From contig DAOVXM010000106.1 in NCBI GenBank assembly GCA_030636125.1, forward strand, positions 1 through 7,763: a stretch of 7,763 bases of DNA, read 5' to 3'. Position numbers and translations under genes: made by a program. Source of the DNA: Chloroflexota bacterium (GTDB taxonomy: Bacteria; Chloroflexota; Anaerolineae; Anaerolineales; UBA4823). Positions 5,695 through 7,763 of the stretch are shown here, in pieces (positions within the stretch are counted from its first letter, which is position 1; the number at the start of each line of letters is the position of its first letter). The notes below the pieces were generated by a model that was not told the origin of the DNA, searched no databases, and saw nothing but the letters and a program-made list of their open reading frames with translations.

Positions 5695-6708
5695 GTGGAC
5701 ACATCCGGCGATTCACATCAGATACTCCGTTTGCTGGACAACGCGTTGGAGGCCCGTTTCGAATCATTTGATCGTCGACATGAAACTGCATTTCGAATCT
5801 TCAATGGTTTCTACGAAGGCTATCCAGATTTGGTGGTCGACCTCTACGCACAAACCCTCGTAATATATAATTACGCCGCCACCCCTCAAGAAGAAAGCTC
5901 CATTAACCTAGTATTCAAATATCTTCGCGACAAATTACCTTGGCTGCAAGCCGTGATCCTGAAAACACGTAAAGCCCCCTCCCTACAGGCTAGACGCGGC
6001 ACTTACCTGATGGGAAATAACACAAACCAGCGCGTGCGCGAACATGGCTTGTGGTATGCCATAGACATGCTCTTGAACCAAGATGCAAGCCTGTACCTTG
6101 ATACCCGCAACCTGCGTCAGTGGGCCATCAAAAACCTAGCAGATAAAAGTGTGCTGAACACCTTTGCCTACACCGGTAGCCTGGGTGTCGCCGCTTTTGG
6201 TGGTGGAGCCACCAGGGTTGTGCAGGTCGATTTAAGGCGTAAATACTTAAATATCGCAAAAAAGTCCTACAAATATAATGGTTTTCCCATCAACAATGCT
6301 GACTTCAAAGTGAGCGACTTTTTTAGCTCGATAAACCACTACAAACGCGCAGGTGAGCTCTTCGATTGTGTCTTCCTAGACCCACCAATTTTCTCCAAAA
6401 CCAAAAAAGGCACAATCGACATGGTCTCCAACAGCCACCGGGTGATCAACAAAGTTCGTCCACTTGTTGGGGACGGAGGTTACCTGGTGGTGATTAATAA
6501 TGCGTTATTTCTCAGCGGTGCTGATTTCATGCAAATACTCGAGAATATGTGTTCTGCTGGTTATTTAAGTATAGAAGCGTTGATCCCAGTCCCCCCGGAC
6601 ATCACAGGATATTCAATAACGAAGACTGGTGACCCTCCGGTTGATCCCTCACCATTCAACCACCCAACAAAAATTGTTATATTACGAGTCAGGCGAAAAG
6701 CAGTATAA
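5695..6708 (+). CDS. Class I SAM-dependent rRNA methyltransferase, RlmI-like, no PUA domain
   Basis: Probably methylates 23S rRNA (RlmI makes m5C in E. coli), acting in the cytoplasm on ribosome precursors. It has 337 aa. The N-terminal part (about 10-60: FNGFYEGYPDLVVDLYAQ) matches the segment between the PUA and catalytic domains of RlmI-type enzymes. LYLDTRNLRQW (133-143) is the family LDxR element. SAM-binding motif I is VLNTFAYTG (153-161), followed by an acidic motif II near QVDL (177-180), and the catalytic-site motif is LDPPIFS (228-234). Family members are usually about 390 aa with an N-terminal PUA domain, absent here. The start is GTG 5695; the frame upstream is open only to a TGA at 5644-5646 and has no other usable start, so the PUA domain is not simply missed by start choice. 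The upstream ribosome binding site is weak (GGTAAAG). The base modified cannot be told from sequence. Confidence 0.85.
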   Translation: MDTSGDSHQILRLLDNALEARFESFDRRHETAFRIFNGFYEGYPDLVVDLYAQTLVIYNYAATPQEESSINLVFKYLRDKLPWLQAVILKTRKAPSLQARRGTYLMGNNTNQRVREHGLWYAIDMLLNQDASLYLDTRNLRQWAIKNLADKSVLNTFAYTGSLGVAAFGGGATRVVQVDLRRKYLNIAKKSYKYNGFPINNADFKVSDFFSSINHYKRAGELFDCVFLDPPIFSKTKKGTIDMVSNSHRVINKVRPLVGDGGYLVVINNALFLSGADFMQILENMCSAGYLSIEALIPVPPDITGYSITKTGDPPVDPSPFNHPTKIVILRVRRKAV

Positions 6709-6731
6709 ATTACCTATACAATCCGTTTACT

Positions 6732-6764
6732 AAGCTTCCAACACATTCTTGGACACTTGATTTT
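6732..6764 (+). terminator. Weak hairpin after the methyltransferase gene
   Basis: TCCAA (6737-6741) and TTGGA (6749-6753) form a 5-bp stem with a 7-base loop, extended across a two-by-two internal loop by AAG (6732-6734) with CTT (6756-6758), and followed by GATTTT. It is the only terminator-like element close to the stop at 6708. The stem is weak and the T-run short, so this is a low-confidence call. Confidence 0.25.
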
Positions 6765-6792
6765 AACTTGTATTTGCCTGAGGGGATATAAT
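6763..6792 (+). promoter_or_regulatory. Promoter-like element in the convergent intergenic region
   Basis: A perfect TATAAT (6787-6792) has TTAACT (6763-6768, four of six matches to TTGACA) 18 bases upstream. Transcription would start near 6799 and run through a structured stretch and then antisense to the 3' end of the substrate-binding protein gene. The TATAAT also lies between a Shine-Dalgarno-like GAGGGG (6780-6785) and an ATG at 6793, so the promoter and small-ORF readings exclude each other. Confidence 0.35.
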
Positions 6793-6876
6793 ATGCCCGT
6801 TCCGGGATACACCAGAGCTATTGAATCTCTGAGAACTTCCGTGGAAAGGGTCAGAGATCACCAAGGCAAACCCTAA
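6793..6876 (+). CDS. Candidate small protein, 27 codons
   Basis: ATG 6793 to TAA 6876 encodes a 27-residue, charged, probably helical peptide beginning MPVPGYTRAIESLRTSVERV. GAGGGG (6780-6785) lies seven bases before the ATG, a good ribosome binding site. No family is recognised. The same sequence contains an 8-bp stem-loop (6825-6858), and the TATAAT upstream would place a transcription start inside the ORF, so it may not be translated at all. It would be cotranscribed with the methyltransferase gene only if the weak hairpin after that gene is read through. Confidence 0.25.
   Translation: MPVPGYTRAIESLRTSVERVRDHQGKP
6825..6858. other. Stem-loop between convergent genes (structured RNA or bidirectional terminator)
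   Basis: ATCTCTGA (6825-6832) and TCAGAGAT (6851-6858) are perfect 8-bp inverted repeats. Inside, TTC (6837-6839) can pair with GAA (6844-6846) around a CGTG loop, with Cys-free extension C6836-G6848 across one bulge. Further out, GTTC-GG (6799-6805) can pair with CC-GAAC (6881-6886) with one bulged base, closing a domain of about 88 nt. There is no T-run after the stem on either strand, so it is not a classic intrinsic terminator. The structure could protect the 3' ends of both convergent mRNAs or belong to a small RNA. Confidence 0.4.
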
Positions 6877-6888
6877 AGAGCCGAACTG

Positions 6889-7763
6889 TTATTGCGGAGA
6901 TTCAGAGGGAGTAATTTCAGGAACTGAAGGCCGGTTAGCGAGTAAGAACCAAGAAGTTATGGTAGCGAAGCGGTCACTAGGATCGAACAAAGGGCCCATA
7001 CTAACCCCCAAGACCTGCTCATCAACCACATAAGAATAAACAGAATAAACCAGGGGCAGTGCCGGCATTTCTTGGGTGAAGCGCACCTGGAAGTTGCGAT
7101 AAGCCCTGGTACGTTCACCAATATCTACAGAGATTCGCGCTTGCTCCAGATATTCACTAGCTTGCCGATCGTCCCAGCTAGCGTAATTCTGACCACCCGT
7201 AATTTGAGCTTGATCCCAAAATGGGTATGGGTCAGGGTCAGGAGTTCGAGTCAGGTTTAGAGCCACCAAAGCTGCCTGGTAGGTGCGCGGTTCTAAATAG
7301 TCTGATAGCAAGACTTCATAAGTGACTGGTTTAATATTTACCTCAACTCCCAATTTACCCCAGTCTTTCTGGATAGCTTCCGCAAGAGCCGTATTAATCG
7401 GATCATCTGGATATACCATCTCAAAGGAAAGAGCCACATCCTCTTTTACCCGGACACTACCCCCTTCTGCCGGGATGGTATAACCTGCTTCTTTGAGCAG
7501 ATTTATGGCTGTTTCAGAATCATAATTTAGGCGCTCAATTTCATCGTAATAAGCCCAAGTTCCAGGTGGTATGGGACCATCTGCGATAACAGCTTGGCTA
7601 TTTAAAACTCTGTCAACCAACCACTGGCGATTGATCCCCATTAAAAGTGCCCGTCTTAATGTCGGATCTTGGAAAAATGGCAACTCGGGATTGTCCAGAT
7701 TCATATAGACCAGGCTGAGCAGAGGCAACCGTCCAGTATATAAGCTTAAATCAGGTTCTTGGA
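6889..7763 (-). CDS. ABC transporter substrate-binding protein, family 5 (peptide/nickel type), N-terminus outside window
   Basis: The extracytoplasmic substrate-binding part of a Dpp/Opp-type importer, probably for oligopeptides, though family 5 proteins also bind nickel, sugars or other ligands. The 290 C-terminal residues are visible and the frame is open to the right edge; the TTG at 7728 is internal, not a start. Family features include NPELPFFQDPTLRRALLMGINR with the RRAL-x-x-x-I-R/N-R pattern near the visible N-terminus, a PIPPGTWAY segment, NLLKEAGY, and a C-terminal lobe ending in a typical MPALPLVYSVYSYVVDE strand region. About half of a usual 500-600 aa protein, including the signal peptide, is missing. 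The tail SVPEITPSESPQ is a short polar extension. It converges on the methyltransferase gene. Permease and ATPase genes are not in the window, so the substrate cannot be inferred from neighbours. Confidence 0.9.
   Translation of the reverse strand, partial: QEPDLSLYTGRLPLLSLVYMNLDNPELPFFQDPTLRRALLMGINRQWLVDRVLNSQAVIADGPIPPGTWAYYDEIERLNYDSETAINLLKEAGYTIPAEGGSVRVKEDVALSFEMVYPDDPINTALAEAIQKDWGKLGVEVNIKPVTYEVLLSDYLEPRTYQAALVALNLTRTPDPDPYPFWDQAQITGGQNYASWDDRQASEYLEQARISVDIGERTRAYRNFQVRFTQEMPALPLVYSVYSYVVDEQVLGVSMGPLFDPSDRFATITSWFLLANRPSVPEITPSESPQ

Noticed and set aside
6793..6886. Possible tRNA, SRP RNA, 6S RNA or tmRNA
   Set aside because: No T-loop GGTTCGAATCC or acceptor stem for a tRNA, no GGTCAGG...GGAAG...AGCAGCCA core for SRP RNA, and the length and bulge pattern do not fit 6S RNA or tmRNA.
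6861..6890. Resemblance of GGCAAACC (6865-6872) to the start of a c-di-GMP-I riboswitch, and of TTCCGTGGAAAGGG to cobalamin or molybdenum cofactor riboswitch cores
   Set aside because: The following conserved parts (GACGCAAAGCC and the CCGGCCTAA-like closing for c-di-GMP; the B12 box for cobalamin) are absent, and the only downstream gene is on the opposite strand.
7072..7260. Plus-strand ORF within the substrate-binding protein gene
   Set aside because: It lies entirely inside a well-supported gene on the opposite strand, has no recognisable family and no ribosome binding site. It is a shadow ORF.

Overview
This window looks like chromosome from a bacterium of the Chloroflexota, most likely an Anaerolineae-type lineage. 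The base composition appears roughly balanced by eye. The large lipoprotein has a long Thr/Pro-rich linker right after its lipobox, a style common in that phylum, and the adenosine kinase is of the mycobacterial AdoK type rather than the eukaryotic type. The assignment is an inference from protein style, not from a marker gene. No rRNA, tRNA, CRISPR array, insertion sequence or phage gene was seen, and no gene-free stretch exceeds 300 bases.

Layout. Positions 1-2865 hold three genes on the minus strand. They are, in order of transcription, a DHH/DHHA1 phosphoesterase of the NrnA (nanoRNase/pAp phosphatase) type, mtnA (methylthioribose-1-phosphate isomerase), and an adenosine kinase cut by the window edge. 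mtnA and the kinase gene are separated by one base. The 262-base gap at 2866-3127 carries a back-to-back promoter pair. The minus-strand promoter (TTGACG-17-TATAAT) leaves a leader of about 170 nt before the phosphoesterase. The plus-strand promoter (TTGACA-17-TATAGT) sits so close to the next start codon that the transcript should be leaderless. Positions 3128-5551 encode an 807-residue lipoprotein with a long TPR-like helical region and a C-terminal SLT lytic transglycosylase domain. After a 143-base gap with an inverted repeat over a TTGACA box, 5695-6708 encodes an RlmI-like SAM-dependent rRNA methyltransferase without the usual N-terminal PUA domain. A 180-base gap between convergent genes (6709-6888) holds an 8-bp stem-loop, a perfect TATAAT and a 27-codon ORF. 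From 6889 to the right edge, on the minus strand, lies the C-terminal part of a family 5 (peptide/nickel type) ABC transporter substrate-binding protein.

How the genes fit together. The three left-hand genes share a theme: recycling of adenosine-containing by-products. NrnA-type enzymes turn pAp into AMP and trim nanoRNA, MtnA acts on the ribose part of methylthioadenosine, and adenosine kinase returns adenosine (for example from S-adenosylhomocysteine) to AMP. mtnA and the kinase also have a good promoter of their own in front of mtnA. The right-hand genes (cell-wall lytic enzyme, rRNA methyltransferase, peptide-binding protein) show no obvious common pathway. I do not see a clearly novel defence, mobile or biosynthetic system. 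The most unusual signals are regulatory: the leaderless promoter, the divergent promoter pair with a long leader, and the structured convergent intergenic region.
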